Source of the DNA: Actinomadura harenae
GTDB lineage: Bacteria; Actinomycetota; Actinomycetes; Streptosporangiales; Streptosporangiaceae
Reading direction: 5' to 3'
DNA: 64,000 nucleotides
NCBI RefSeq assembly: GCF_003696215.1
Contig: NZ_RFFG01000008.1
Coordinates: 62,001-126,000, forward strand
The translations under genes were made by a program, and so were the position numbers. Of this stretch, positions 8,437 through 16,106 are shown one piece after another (within the stretch, counting starts at the first letter, position 1; each line of letters begins with the position of its first letter). The notes under the pieces are model-generated. The model was given only the letters and a program-made list of their open reading frames with translations. It did no database searches and was not told the DNA's origin.

Positions 8437-9327
8437 CTACTCCTCGGGCAGGGTCTGGAGGAGGTCGGTGAACTCGCTGTTGGCCGGGCCGCCGGGGGTC
8501 GGGAGGACGGGCGTCAGCCGCCGCTCGCCGTGGGACCAGTACACGCCCGGCGCGCAGGGGTCGTCGGCGGCCGCGTGCATCTCGGCGACGACGTCGGCGA
8601 AGACGGGGAGGACGTCCGCGACGGCACGGGTGGCGATCGGGTAGATCAGCAGGGTGTTGTGGCTGGGGACGCCGACCAGGGCCCCGTGCTCGTTCGGGGA
8701 CGGCAGGAACTGGTGGACCTCCGACAGCAGGGCCGAGACGTAGCGGCTGCCGGGCTTGGTGACGACGCGGACGTCGCGTCCGGGGAGCAGCGGCTGGTCG
8801 CGGACCTCGACGTCGGCCAGCTCCCGGTCGTGGGTGTTGGTCATCACGTAGCCGAGGCGGCGCAGGCCGAGCAGCCCGGCGCGGTCGCGGGTGAGCGGGC
8901 CGCCGTAGCGCGGGTGGTCGATCACGACGACGGCGTCGAAGTGGTCGCCCGCCGGGACGACGACGAGGCCCTCCCGGTCGCGGGGCGCGAGCTTGGGGAC
9001 GATGCGCAGCCGCAGCAGCTCGCGGACGTCGCCGAACAGCTCCATCTCGCCGACGGCGCGGAAGGCGCGGTCGCCGACCTCGCGGACCCACTCGTCCACG
9101 AGGCTGGGCCAGCGGGTGCGGGGCTGGTCGGCGCAGCGCTCCAGGACGGTCGCGGTGGAGGCGCGGGCCTGGGAGTGGCCGATCGTGAGGACCATCTCGG
9201 AGGTCGCGGCGTCCAGCCAGGCGCTCGGCGCCAGGACGGGGAGCAGATCGCGGATCAGGGCGTGCACGTCGGAGGCCGCGTCGCGCGGAGCGCCCGCCCG
9301 GCCACCGCCGGTCATCTCCGGATCCAT
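8437..9327 (-). CDS. DUF1444-like protein of unknown function
   Basis: A 296-residue soluble protein. The C-terminal half (LPGRDVRVVTKPGSRYVSALL, then GALVGVPSHNTLLIYPI and a final VAEMHAAADDPCAPGVYW) recalls the DUF1444 group, from memory; the function of that group is not established. ATG 9327 is chosen because AAGGGGGG precedes it by 7 nt; the open frame upstream of it lacks such a site and reads into the plsC gene on the other strand. It diverges from plsC. Confidence 0.7.
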   Translation of the reverse strand: MDPEMTGGGRAGAPRDAASDVHALIRDLLPVLAPSAWLDAATSEMVLTIGHSQARASTATVLERCADQPRTRWPSLVDEWVREVGDRAFRAVGEMELFGDVRELLRLRIVPKLAPRDREGLVVVPAGDHFDAVVVIDHPRYGGPLTRDRAGLLGLRRLGYVMTNTHDRELADVEVRDQPLLPGRDVRVVTKPGSRYVSALLSEVHQFLPSPNEHGALVGVPSHNTLLIYPIATRAVADVLPVFADVVAEMHAAADDPCAPGVYWSHGERRLTPVLPTPGGPANSEFTDLLQTLPEE

Positions 9328-9462
9328 CGCGCAACCCCCCTTCACCGGAGCCCACCGCTGTCCCACACAGCTTCTCAGAGTCGGCCCCTCCCGCGCGATC
9401 CATCCGGCACGACCGCCCGTGATCTTGCTGGGCGGAGGTGCGGGGCAAGGTAGGTTGCAGGC

Positions 9463-10422
9463 ATGTCGGAATACGTGTACCCACCGGTGATCAAGGCGGC
9501 GCTCGGCCTGTTCAGGGCCCTGAACCTGAAGATCCGCCTTGAGGGGACCGAGCACATCCCGCCCACCGGGGGCGCGGTTCTGGTCAGCAACCACATCAGC
9601 TACCTCGACTTCATCTTCGCCGGGCTCGCCGTCCACCCCGCTGGGCGACTTGCCCGCTTTATGGCGAAAAGCGAGATCTTCGATCACAAGATCGGCGGTC
9701 CGCTGATGCGCGGCATGCACCACATCCCGGTCGACCGGGACGCGGGCGCCGCTTCCTTCAAGGCGGCCCTCACCGCGCTCAAGGGCGGCGAGATCGTCGG
9801 CGTCTTCGCCGAGGCCACGATCAGCCGCTCGTTCACCGTCAAGGAGATCAAGAGCGGCGCCGTCCGGATGGCCGTCGCCGGCAAGGTCCCGCTGATCCCG
9901 ATCGCGATCTGGGGCCCGCAGCGGATGTGGACCAAGGGCCGCAAGAAGCGCCTGTTCCAGCGGAACGTCCCGGTCACCATCCTCATCGGCGAGCCGATGT
10001 ACCCCAAGCGCGGCGACGACTACGACCAGGTCACCAAGGACCTGCGCGCCCGGATCTCCGAGCTGCTGGAGAAGGCGCAGCGCGAGTACCCCGACATCCC
10101 GTCCGGCTCCGAGACCTGGTGGCAGCCCGCCTACCTGGGCGGATCCGCGCCCACCCCCGAGGAGGCCGAGGCGCTGGACGCCCAGGAGGCCGAGGAGCGC
10201 CGCGCCCGCCGCGAGGCCCGCGCCGCCGCCGAGAAGGCCGCCGCTGAGAAGGCGGCCACTGAGAAGCCCGCCGCCGAGTCCCCCAAGCCCACCACCGAGC
10301 CCACCGAGCCCCCGAAGGACGCGGCCACCGACTCCGCGTCCGCGGCGGGTACCGACTCCGCGTCCGCGGCAGGCACCGACTCCGCGCCGGCTGTCAAGTC
10401 GGACGAAACGGAAGAGAAGTAA
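9463..10422 (+). CDS. plsC: 1-acyl-sn-glycerol-3-phosphate acyltransferase family protein
   Basis: A 319-residue membrane-associated acyltransferase. The catalytic HX4D is NHISYLD (His44, Asp49); the glycerol-phosphate-binding segment is an unusual FAEATISRS instead of FPEGTRS. The catalytic domain ends near residue 215. The remaining 100 residues are a low-complexity Ala/Glu/Lys/Pro tail with coiled-coil character and tandem TDSASAAG repeats. The substitution in the second motif makes the exact acceptor uncertain; it could act on another lysolipid. TAGGTT ends 6 nt before ATG, so the message may be leaderless. Confidence 0.85.
   Translation: MSEYVYPPVIKAALGLFRALNLKIRLEGTEHIPPTGGAVLVSNHISYLDFIFAGLAVHPAGRLARFMAKSEIFDHKIGGPLMRGMHHIPVDRDAGAASFKAALTALKGGEIVGVFAEATISRSFTVKEIKSGAVRMAVAGKVPLIPIAIWGPQRMWTKGRKKRLFQRNVPVTILIGEPMYPKRGDDYDQVTKDLRARISELLEKAQREYPDIPSGSETWWQPAYLGGSAPTPEEAEALDAQEAEERRARREARAAAEKAAAEKAATEKPAAESPKPTTEPTEPPKDAATDSASAAGTDSASAAGTDSAPAVKSDETEEK
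10327..10390 (+). repeat. 24-bp tandem repeat in the plsC tail
   Basis: Two nearly identical 24-bp units (10327-10350 and 10351-10374) and a partial third encode TDSASAAG repeats. They are in frame and length-neutral for the catalytic domain. Confidence 0.8.
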
Positions 10423-10464
10423 ACCACTGGACGCGGACGGCTCCGGCTACCGATCATCGAGGAC

Positions 10465-11637
10465 ATGACGGCATCACGAGAGGGGCACGGAGAGTTCCTG
10501 CATCTGGTCGAGGCTCCGGAGGTCGCCACGGCCTCCGGTGACGATCTCACGCTGCCCGTGGTGCTCAACCTCAACGACGGCAACTCGCCCGCGGACGTGA
10601 TGGACGTGCTGTCCCTGCGTCCGTTCGCGTCCGGGGAGCAGCCCTGGTCGCGGTCGACGCGGCTGGACGACGTCCGCAAGGACGCGCCGCTGCTGCCGGA
10701 GGGGGCGCGGCTGCTGCGGGTGGCGCACGAGAAGGACAAGAAGTCCGTGCTCGCCGTGGGCGAGGGCTGGACGCTGCTGGTGAACCGCTATTCGCACGGC
10801 ACCGCGTACGTCGCGGTGTCGGCGGTGGACGACGAGCTCGCCGCGTCCGTCCTGGACGAGACCGTCCGGGACGCGACGGAGCCGCCGAAGCCGGCCGAGA
10901 CGCACGTGGAGATGGGGTTCTGGCACCACGGCAGGCACGGTCCGCAGCGCACCGAACGGTCGATCACGGCCGATCCGTGGATCGACGTCCGCCGCAACTA
11001 CAACGCGGGCGTGGCGACGGCGCTCGACCGGGTCATGGCGCTCACGCCGGGCGAGGTGGACGGCCGGATCCTGCTGCTGCACGGTCCGCCGGGCACCGGC
11101 AAGACCACGGCGCTGCGGGCGCTCGCGCGCTCGTGGAAGGAGTGGTGCCGGTCGGACTGCGTCCTCGACCCGGAGGTGCTGTTCTCCTCACCCAGTTACC
11201 TGTTCCAGGCGACGATGGGCGAGGAGGACGACGAGGAGCGCGACTGGCGGCTGCTCATCCTGGAGGACTGCGACGAGCTGATCCGCGGTGAGGCCAAGCA
11301 GTCGGCCGGGCAGGGCCTGTCCCGGCTGCTGAACCTGACCGACGGGATGCTCGGGCAGGGCCGGGACGTGCTGGTCGCGATCACCACGAACGAGGACCTG
11401 GCGCAGCTGCACCCGGCGGTCGTCCGCCCGGGGCGCTGCCTGGCCCAGATCGAGGTCGGACGGCTCGGACGCGCGGAGTCGGTCGCCTGGCTCGGCGACG
11501 AGGCCGACGACGCGGCCCGCAGGTCGATCGGCCCGGACGGGGCGACGCTGGCGGAGCTGGCGGCTCTCCGCAAGGGAGAGCCGCGCCCCGCCGACGGCCC
11601 GGATGCCCCCGGCACCGCGACCGGCTTCTACCTCTGA
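10465..11637 (+). CDS. AAA-family ATPase with DUF5925-like N-terminal domain
   Basis: A 390-residue cytoplasmic protein. Residues 1-170 form an N-terminal domain I associate with DUF5925. An AAA module follows with Walker A GPPGTGKT (207-214), Walker B LLILEDCDE (263-271) and an arginine-finger region RPGRCLAQIE. The C-terminus ends in the short GFYL seen in relatives. Such proteins are presumed to remodel other proteins; the client is unknown. ATG 10465 is preceded by GAGG. It lies 42 nt after plsC and may be co-transcribed. Confidence 0.82.
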   Translation: MTASREGHGEFLHLVEAPEVATASGDDLTLPVVLNLNDGNSPADVMDVLSLRPFASGEQPWSRSTRLDDVRKDAPLLPEGARLLRVAHEKDKKSVLAVGEGWTLLVNRYSHGTAYVAVSAVDDELAASVLDETVRDATEPPKPAETHVEMGFWHHGRHGPQRTERSITADPWIDVRRNYNAGVATALDRVMALTPGEVDGRILLLHGPPGTGKTTALRALARSWKEWCRSDCVLDPEVLFSSPSYLFQATMGEEDDEERDWRLLILEDCDELIRGEAKQSAGQGLSRLLNLTDGMLGQGRDVLVAITTNEDLAQLHPAVVRPGRCLAQIEVGRLGRAESVAWLGDEADDAARRSIGPDGATLAELAALRKGEPRPADGPDAPGTATGFYL

Positions 11638-11686
11638 CGGCCCGGCGAGGGGAGCCGGACCGGGGACCGCCGTCGTGCGCGAGGAC

Positions 11687-11900
11687 GTCCCGCGGGAACG
11701 CCCTGGGGGCGTTCTCCGGGATGTGCCTCGCTCGGGGTCCCGCCGGGACGGCCCCTCACGGGGCGTCCCTGGGAGGGCCCGCGCCTGACGTCGTCCCGTG
11801 GGAACGGCCCTGGCGGGGCGTTCTCCGGGAGGACCGTCGCGCGGGCGTCCCTGGGAGCGCCCGTGCCGGGCGTCTCCCGAGGTGAAGGCTTCGGCAGGAC
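11687..11900. repeat. Four imperfect ~54-bp tandem repeats
   Basis: Units begin with gtccc at 11687, 11737, 11793 and 11847 (spacing 50, 56, 54). Within them, gggaacg...ccctgg...ggcgttctccggga recurs at 11694-11721 and 11800-11830, and gggcgtccctgggag recurs at 11761 and 11843. Confidence 0.65.
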
Positions 11901-12044
11901 CGTCCTCGGAACGTGGGGTCGTACCGCAGGACCGTCGCGCCGCGCGGCTCCGGGACTCCCCACCCGTCGCCGCGCCCCCTGGAGCACCCCGCCGCGGCGG
12001 GACGGGCGCAGGCCCGTCCGTGCCGCCTCGGAGCGCCCCGCGTC

Positions 12045-12499
12045 CCCGGCCCCCCGGCCGGGCACGCAGGTCTGTCCCCCACACGCCGTCCGGCGCGCAG
12101 GAACGCGCCCCGCACGCCTTGCGGTGTGCGGGTGCGTCTGTGCGGCTTCCGGTGCGTGGGGGTGTCGTGTGTCGTTCGGTGTGGGGAGCGCGTGTCGCGG
12201 GACGGCGCACCCGGTCCCCCGAGACCGGGTGCGTCCGCCTCGTCGCCGCGGCTCCGGATCCCCCGACCCGGAGCACGGGCTCCCCGTCCGCCCCGGTCCC
12301 CCGACCTGGGCGTGTCGTGCGGGGCGTCCCGGCCCCCATCGGGACGCCTCCCCCGCGGACGTTCCGGCCCCCGCCGGTCCGTCCTTCCGCCTGACGCCCC
12401 GCTTCCCCCGAAGAGGTGCGTCGTTCTTTTGGACGCCCCGATCCCCCGATCGGTTCGTCCGGGTTTCCACCGCACCGAGAGCCCCCGGTCCCGGTGCGG
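12045..12499. repeat. Array of hairpins with a common CCCC loop
   Basis: Stems of different sequence close the same loop: CCCGGCC-CCCC-GGCCGGG (12045-12062), GGTC stem within 12207-12232, GGTC-CCCC-GACC (12295-12306), CCGGC-CCCC-GCCGG (12364-12377), CTTC-CCCC-GAAG (12402-12413) and CCGATC-CCCC-GATCGG (12438-12453). Related hairpins are at 12251-12274, 12323-12348 and 12470-12499. The 8-mer tcccccga occurs five times (12215, 12259, 12297, 12404, 12442). Confidence 0.7.
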
Positions 12500-12778
12500 C
12501 GACCCCGTCCCCATGCGGCCGCCGAACCCCACTTGTCGACGGCCGCACGTCTGGTCCGTGCTCGCCGTCCAGTCGTGCTGCCCGACCGGAGCGCCCGCCC
12601 CCTCGGAAGGAGAGGGACCGCCCACCGGAACTCCCACCCCGCGAAGGAGCTCCGGCGGCCGGGGCCCGTTGCCCGTTGGGGCGGGGCGCTCTCGGCCGGT
12701 GAGAGAACTATCCCGCGCACCGACCCGTACCTACATCCGGGATTCCACGGCCATCGGACCCGTATCCCTACGCGGCGG

Positions 12779-12818
12779 GACCACGTACCGAGCGCGGATC
12801 CCCGGCACGTACGTGGTC
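12779..12818. terminator. Inverted repeat over the stop codon of the DUF2470 gene
   Basis: gaccacgtac (12779-12788) and gtacgtggtc (12809-12818) are perfect 10-bp arms with a 20-nt loop; the second arm overlaps the stop codon. It may be a terminator or an operator. Confidence 0.4.
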
Positions 12819-13602
12819 ACGAACCCCTGACGCGCCCGGACGCGCCGGAGCCGAACAGCCGCCGGTACGCGCCGCGCAGGCCGTGGACGTCCCCGACCTC
12901 GCCGCCGAAGCCCACGCGGAGGTCGCCGCCGTCCGCGCGCAGCCACAGGCCGTGCCGGTCGAGCGCCACCGGGCGGACCCGTCCGGGTTCGGCGCCGGGG
13001 ACGAGCCGGGCCAGTTCGGCGCGGTGCGCGGCGTCCAGGTGCCCGAGCAGGGACGCCTCGACCGCGACGAACGGGTCGGGGCGGGCGTCCCGGTACTCCT
13101 CGGGGCCGAGGTCGGCGGTGCCCCAGGCGTCGGCGATCTCGATCTCGGCGAGGTCCATGGTCAGGATCGTCCAGTCGGACGTGGCGGACTCGGCTGAGTC
13201 GACGGGGTCGGCGGGGTCGGCGGCGGGGTCGGGCTCGGCGGCGAGGTCGAGCAGTTCGGGGCGGGGGTGGAGGCGGGCGAGGAGGTCGGCGGCGGCGCGG
13301 CGTTCGCCCGCGGGGAGTTCGGAGACCCAGCCGTGGAGCCAGGCGCGGCCGCGCACCCGGTCGGCGAGCGGGACGGGCGCGACGTCGCTGATCCGGAGGG
13401 TGGCGGGGAGATCGTCGGCGCCCGTGAGAGCCACCACAGTGGGTGAGTTGCGGGGCATAAGGAGCAGCGGGGCGCCGTTCTCGTCGGTGGTGTGCGCGGG
13501 CACCGGGTCGTAGGGGACGCCGGGGGCGACGAGCACCGCGCCGGCGATGCCGTAGGCCGCCGTCCGCGCCCGTTCGGCCGCCGTGGGCCTCGGCTGGTGC
13601 AT
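12817..13602 (-). CDS. DUF2470-domain protein, iron-box controlled
   Basis: A 261-residue soluble protein. The C-terminal part (FVAVEASLLGHLDAAHRAELARL, then LWLRADGGDLRVGFG) has the character of DUF2470, a domain found at the C-terminus of HugZ-type haem-degrading and FMN-binding split-barrel proteins. The N-terminal half (about 1-100) looks like a partial split barrel. A role in haem or iron handling is inferred from domain and regulation. ATG 13602 has AAGGAGG six bases upstream. A strong IdeR/DmdR-type iron box lies directly before it and is shared with the divergent S4 gene. Confidence 0.8.
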   Translation of the reverse strand: MHQPRPTAAERARTAAYGIAGAVLVAPGVPYDPVPAHTTDENGAPLLLMPRNSPTVVALTGADDLPATLRISDVAPVPLADRVRGRAWLHGWVSELPAGERRAAADLLARLHPRPELLDLAAEPDPAADPADPVDSAESATSDWTILTMDLAEIEIADAWGTADLGPEEYRDARPDPFVAVEASLLGHLDAAHRAELARLVPGAEPGRVRPVALDRHGLWLRADGGDLRVGFGGEVGDVHGLRGAYRRLFGSGASGRVRGS

Positions 13603-13612
13603 CCCTGCCTCC

Positions 13613-13642
13613 TTGACTATGTAGGTTAGCCTTACCTAAGTA
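13613..13642. promoter_or_regulatory. IdeR/DmdR-type iron box inside divergent promoters
   Basis: gtaggttagccttacctaa (13621-13639) matches the 19-bp DtxR/IdeR consensus TTAGGTTAGSCTAACCTAA at nearly every position. Towards rpsD it lies exactly between TTGACT (13613-13618) and TAAGTA (13637-13642), an 18-bp spacer, so binding of the Fe-loaded repressor should block that promoter. It also lies just upstream of the ribosome site of the DUF2470 gene, so both genes should be derepressed when iron is scarce. Confidence 0.88.
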
Positions 13643-13670
13643 AGCATGTCCCACGTCGGGAGGTCAATCC

Positions 13671-14279
13671 ATGAACAACACCGGGCCGAAGGTCCGTCTG
13701 TCCCGCGCTCTCGGCCTGCCGCTCACGCCGAAGGCCGTGAGGTACTTCGAGGCGCGCCCCTATCCGCCCGGCGTCCACGGACGGGCCCGGAAGAACGAGT
13801 CCGACTACAAGATCCGCCTGCGCGAGAAGCAGCGGCTGCGCGCGCAGTACAACATCCGCGAGGCCCAGCTCCGCAACGCCTTCGCCAAGGCGTCCAAGGT
13901 CAAGGGGGCCAAGACCGGCGAGGCCCTGATCGTCGACCTGGAGCGCCGGCTGGACGCGGTGGTCCTGCGCTCCGGCTTCGCCCGGACGATCTACCAGGCC
14001 CGGCAGTTCGTGGTGCACCGGCACGTCCTGGTCAACGGGAACCGGGTGGACCGGCCGTCCTTCCAGGTGCGGCCCGGCGACGTGGTCCAGATCGCCGAGC
14101 GCAGCCGCTCGATGGAGCCGTTCCAGGTCGCGGCGGCGGGCGCGCACGCCGAGCACGTCCCTCCCTACCTCGAGGTCGTGCACGACGCGCTGACCGCGCG
14201 GCTGTCGCGGCTGCCCGAGCGCGCCGAGATCCCCGTCGTCTGCGACGAGCAGCTCGTCGTGGAGCACTACTCCCGCTGA
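13671..14279 (+). CDS. rpsD: 30S ribosomal protein S4 (iron-box controlled, possible paralogue)
   Basis: 202 residues with the complete S4 architecture of actinobacterial S4: N-terminal [24 protein letters not shown], the S4 RNA-binding motif [34 protein letters not shown] split over about 86-122 (motif core here cut short), and the C-terminal [18 protein letters not shown]4 is a primary 16S-binding assembly protein. There is no zinc-binding Cys cluster. It is not beside alaS, where actinobacterial rpsD usually sits, and its promoter contains an iron box, which suggests a second, conditionally expressed copy. ATG has GGAGG seven bases upstream. Confidence 0.9.
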   Translation: MNNTGPKVRLSRALGLPLTPKAVRYFEARPYPPGVHGRARKNESDYKIRLREKQRLRAQYNIREAQLRNAFAKASKVKGAKTGEALIVDLERRLDAVVLRSGFARTIYQARQFVVHRHVLVNGNRVDRPSFQVRPGDVVQIAERSRSMEPFQVAAAGAHAEHVPPYLEVVHDALTARLSRLPERAEIPVVCDEQLVVEHYSR

Positions 14280-14414
14280 TCCCCCAGGTCCGTCCCGGTC
14301 TCCTCTGGACAGGCGTCCGCCTCCATCGGTTAAAGTCAACCTAGCGATTGCTTGGCTTCGCGAGCGCCGCCGCCCCCGGCCGCCGTCCGCACCCCCCGAT
14401 GGAGGCACCAGGAC

Positions 14415-15302
14415 ATGATCGAGTTCCAGCCCATGACCGCGAACATCGGCGCCGAGGTCAGCGGCGTCGACATCGGCAAGCCCCTGGACGAGGAGCAGGT
14501 CCAGACCCTGCGGGACGGCCTGCTGAGGCACATGGTGCTGTTCTTCCGCGAGCAGCACATCTCCGACGACGAGCACGTCGCGTTCGCCAAGCGGTTCGGC
14601 ACCGCGAACATGCCGCCGATGGACACCTCGGGCAGCGCCGTCCACGTCCTGGACCAGACCGACCCCAAGGGCGAGGGCGGCGACCAGTGGCACAGCGACA
14701 ACACCTTCATGAAGGTCCCGCCGATGGGGTCGCTGCTGCGCGCCGTGATGCTCCCCGAGGTCGGCGGCGACACGCTCTGGGCCAACATGTACATGGCCTA
14801 CGACTCGCTCGCGCCCTGGCTCCAGCGGCTCTGCGACGACCTGTACGCCGAGCACGACCTGACCATGTCGGTCACCAAGGCCATCGACAAGGGCCACCGC
14901 ATGGACCTGCGCGCCATGCAGGAGAAGAACCCGCCGTCCGTCCACCCGGTCGTCCGCGTCCACCCCGAGACCGGGCGCAAGGCCCTGTACGTGAACCGGT
15001 CGTCGGTGACGCGGCTCATCGGGCTGTCGCGGCGCGAGAACGAGGCGCTGTTGCCGCTGCTGTTCGACGCCGTCCGCGACCCGCAGTTCCAGGTCCGGCT
15101 GAAGTGGCGCGTCGGCACGCTGGCGTTCTGGGACAACCGTCCCACCCAGCACTACGCGGTCGCGGACTACACCCAGCGCCGCAAGATGCACCGCGTGACG
15201 GTCAACTGCCCCGAGGGGATCGACGACGGCGTCCCGAAGGGGCCGGACGGCGTCACCGGCGCGGACGCCCCCGCCGAGAAGGCCGCCGCCCGCTACCTCT
15301 GA
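14415..15302 (+). CDS. TauD/TfdA-family Fe(II)/2-oxoglutarate dioxygenase
   Basis: A 295-residue cytoplasmic oxygenase. The facial triad is visible: HSD (His93, Asp95) in QWHSDNTF and the distal His in RPTQHYAVADY; a 2-oxoglutarate-binding Arg follows in KMHRVTVN. The family includes taurine, alkylsulfate and 2,4-D dioxygenases; substrate cannot be assigned. ATG 14415 has GGAGG nine bases upstream. It follows rpsD by 135 nt and needs iron, so control by the upstream iron box is possible by read-through, but it seems to have its own promoter region. Confidence 0.88.
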   Translation: MIEFQPMTANIGAEVSGVDIGKPLDEEQVQTLRDGLLRHMVLFFREQHISDDEHVAFAKRFGTANMPPMDTSGSAVHVLDQTDPKGEGGDQWHSDNTFMKVPPMGSLLRAVMLPEVGGDTLWANMYMAYDSLAPWLQRLCDDLYAEHDLTMSVTKAIDKGHRMDLRAMQEKNPPSVHPVVRVHPETGRKALYVNRSSVTRLIGLSRRENEALLPLLFDAVRDPQFQVRLKWRVGTLAFWDNRPTQHYAVADYTQRRKMHRVTVNCPEGIDDGVPKGPDGVTGADAPAEKAAARYL

Positions 15303-15360
15303 CCGTTCCGTCTCTGACCGTTCCGTCTCTGAGCGTTCCGACTCAGACCGTTCCGTCTCT
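15301..15360. repeat. Four 15-bp tandem repeats after the dioxygenase stop
   Basis: Units of gaccgttccgtctct at 15301-15315, 15316-15330 and 15346-15360 are identical; 15331-15345 is a variant. The array starts on the stop codon itself. Confidence 0.85.
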
Positions 15361-15379
15361 CTGGCCGCCCGCCCCGCCC

Positions 15380-15420
15380 GCCGTCCGCCCGCCCTGCCTC
15401 CACCCCTCAGGGCGGACGGC
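15380..15420 (+). terminator. Terminator hairpin
   Basis: gccgtccgccc (15380-15390) pairs perfectly with gggcggacggc (15410-15420), 11 bp, downstream of the dioxygenase gene. Confidence 0.6.
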
Positions 15421-15478
15421 CGGCGGCCTCCGCGTCCTGACCTTCCGTCCTGACTCGCACAGGTTCCGGACGGACGAG

Positions 15479-15508
15479 TTGATCAACGCGCGTGGGGCTC
15501 CCTAGGCT
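15479..15508 (+). promoter_or_regulatory. Promoter of the small secreted protein gene
   Basis: TTGATC (15479-15484) and TAGGCT (15503-15508) are separated by 18 bp, 37 nt before the start codon. Confidence 0.55.
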
Positions 15509-15545
15509 CGTGCTCCCGTAGTCCCCCAACCTCTCGGGAGCTCCC

Positions 15546-15980
15546 ATGCGCGCCTGGGGTCAACCCGCCGTCCTCGCTCTGGCCGCCGCCGCCACGGTCG
15601 GCCTCGCCTCCCCCGCCCCCGCCCCCGCGTCCGCCGGGTCCGGGTCCGGTGCCGTGAAGACCAGCCGGTTCAGCGTCCCGTACGGACGGTCGTCGATGAA
15701 GGGCACCGTGACCTGGTACGCCGACCGCGCGGTGTTCACGACCACCGAGGTCGCGGCGGACGGCTGCCACGTGTTCGCGTACGTCGCGGGCGGTCGGTCG
15801 AAGGAGCGGACCACCCGGAACATCTACTGCGACACGACCAGGAGGCGGACCGTCACGCTCAAGGTGACCTCGCCGAACGTCGCACTGGTCTCGCTGTACA
15901 GCTTCGACCTGAGCGGGATCAGTTCGTCCTGCTATCCGGTGCGCGGGGTCTGTGACCGGCCCGTTCTCGTCACGCCGTAG
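15546..15980 (+). CDS. Small secreted protein of unknown function
   Basis: 144 residues with a Sec signal peptide (MRAWGQPAVLALAAAATVGLAS, cleavage likely near the APASA stretch at 27-31). The mature part is a ~110-residue, beta-strand-rich domain with four Cys residues (one each near CHVF and IYC, and two in the C-terminal SSCYPVRGVC) that could form two disulfides. I do not recognise the family. ATG has GGGAG five bases upstream. It faces the end of the mce operon. Confidence 0.78.
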   Translation: MRAWGQPAVLALAAAATVGLASPAPAPASAGSGSGAVKTSRFSVPYGRSSMKGTVTWYADRAVFTTTEVAADGCHVFAYVAGGRSKERTTRNIYCDTTRRRTVTLKVTSPNVALVSLYSFDLSGISSSCYPVRGVCDRPVLVTP

Positions 15981-16039
15981 GCGGGGAGCGGGCGGGCCCG
16001 GTTCCGTCCGGGCCCGCGTCCGTGTCCGCGTCCGTGTCC

Positions 16040-16106
16040 GTTGGTCGGCTTCGCCGACGCGTCAGGTCGTCGGCGTCGCCGACGGGTTAGTTGGTCGGCT
16101 TCGCCG
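16040..16106 (-). terminator. Three short GC hairpins at the end of the mce operon
   Basis: gtcggcttcgccgac, gtcggcgtcgccgac and gtcggcttcgccgag are 6-bp stems with 3-nt loops within 67 bp. ttggtcggcttcgccga is repeated at 16040 and 16090; the second copy is inside the last codons of the mam gene. Confidence 0.5.

Larger units (their letters stand above)
11638..12816. other. 1.2 kb without a credible gene, rich in repeats and hairpins
   Basis: Long open frames exist on both strands, but their translations are Arg/Pro/Gly/Ala-rich with no domain, no ribosome site and no consistent third-position bias, so I treat them as artefacts of extreme GC content. The left part carries four imperfect ~54-bp repeats, the right part an array of small hairpins with a common CCCC loop. 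The segment could hold a structured RNA or be a decaying region. Confidence 0.7.

Noticed and set aside
11188..12720. Long open frames on both strands of the 11.6-12.8 kb gap
   Set aside because: Translations are Arg/Pro/Gly-rich without domains or ribosome sites, and frames on both strands compete with equal quality.
14328..14341. ggttaaagtcaacc upstream of the dioxygenase as a second iron box
   Set aside because: The half-sites resemble the iron box but the centre is one base too long and the outer TTA/TAA bases are not kept.
15301..15360. CRISPR-like array
   Set aside because: Repeats are 15 bp and directly adjacent, with no spacers and no cas genes.
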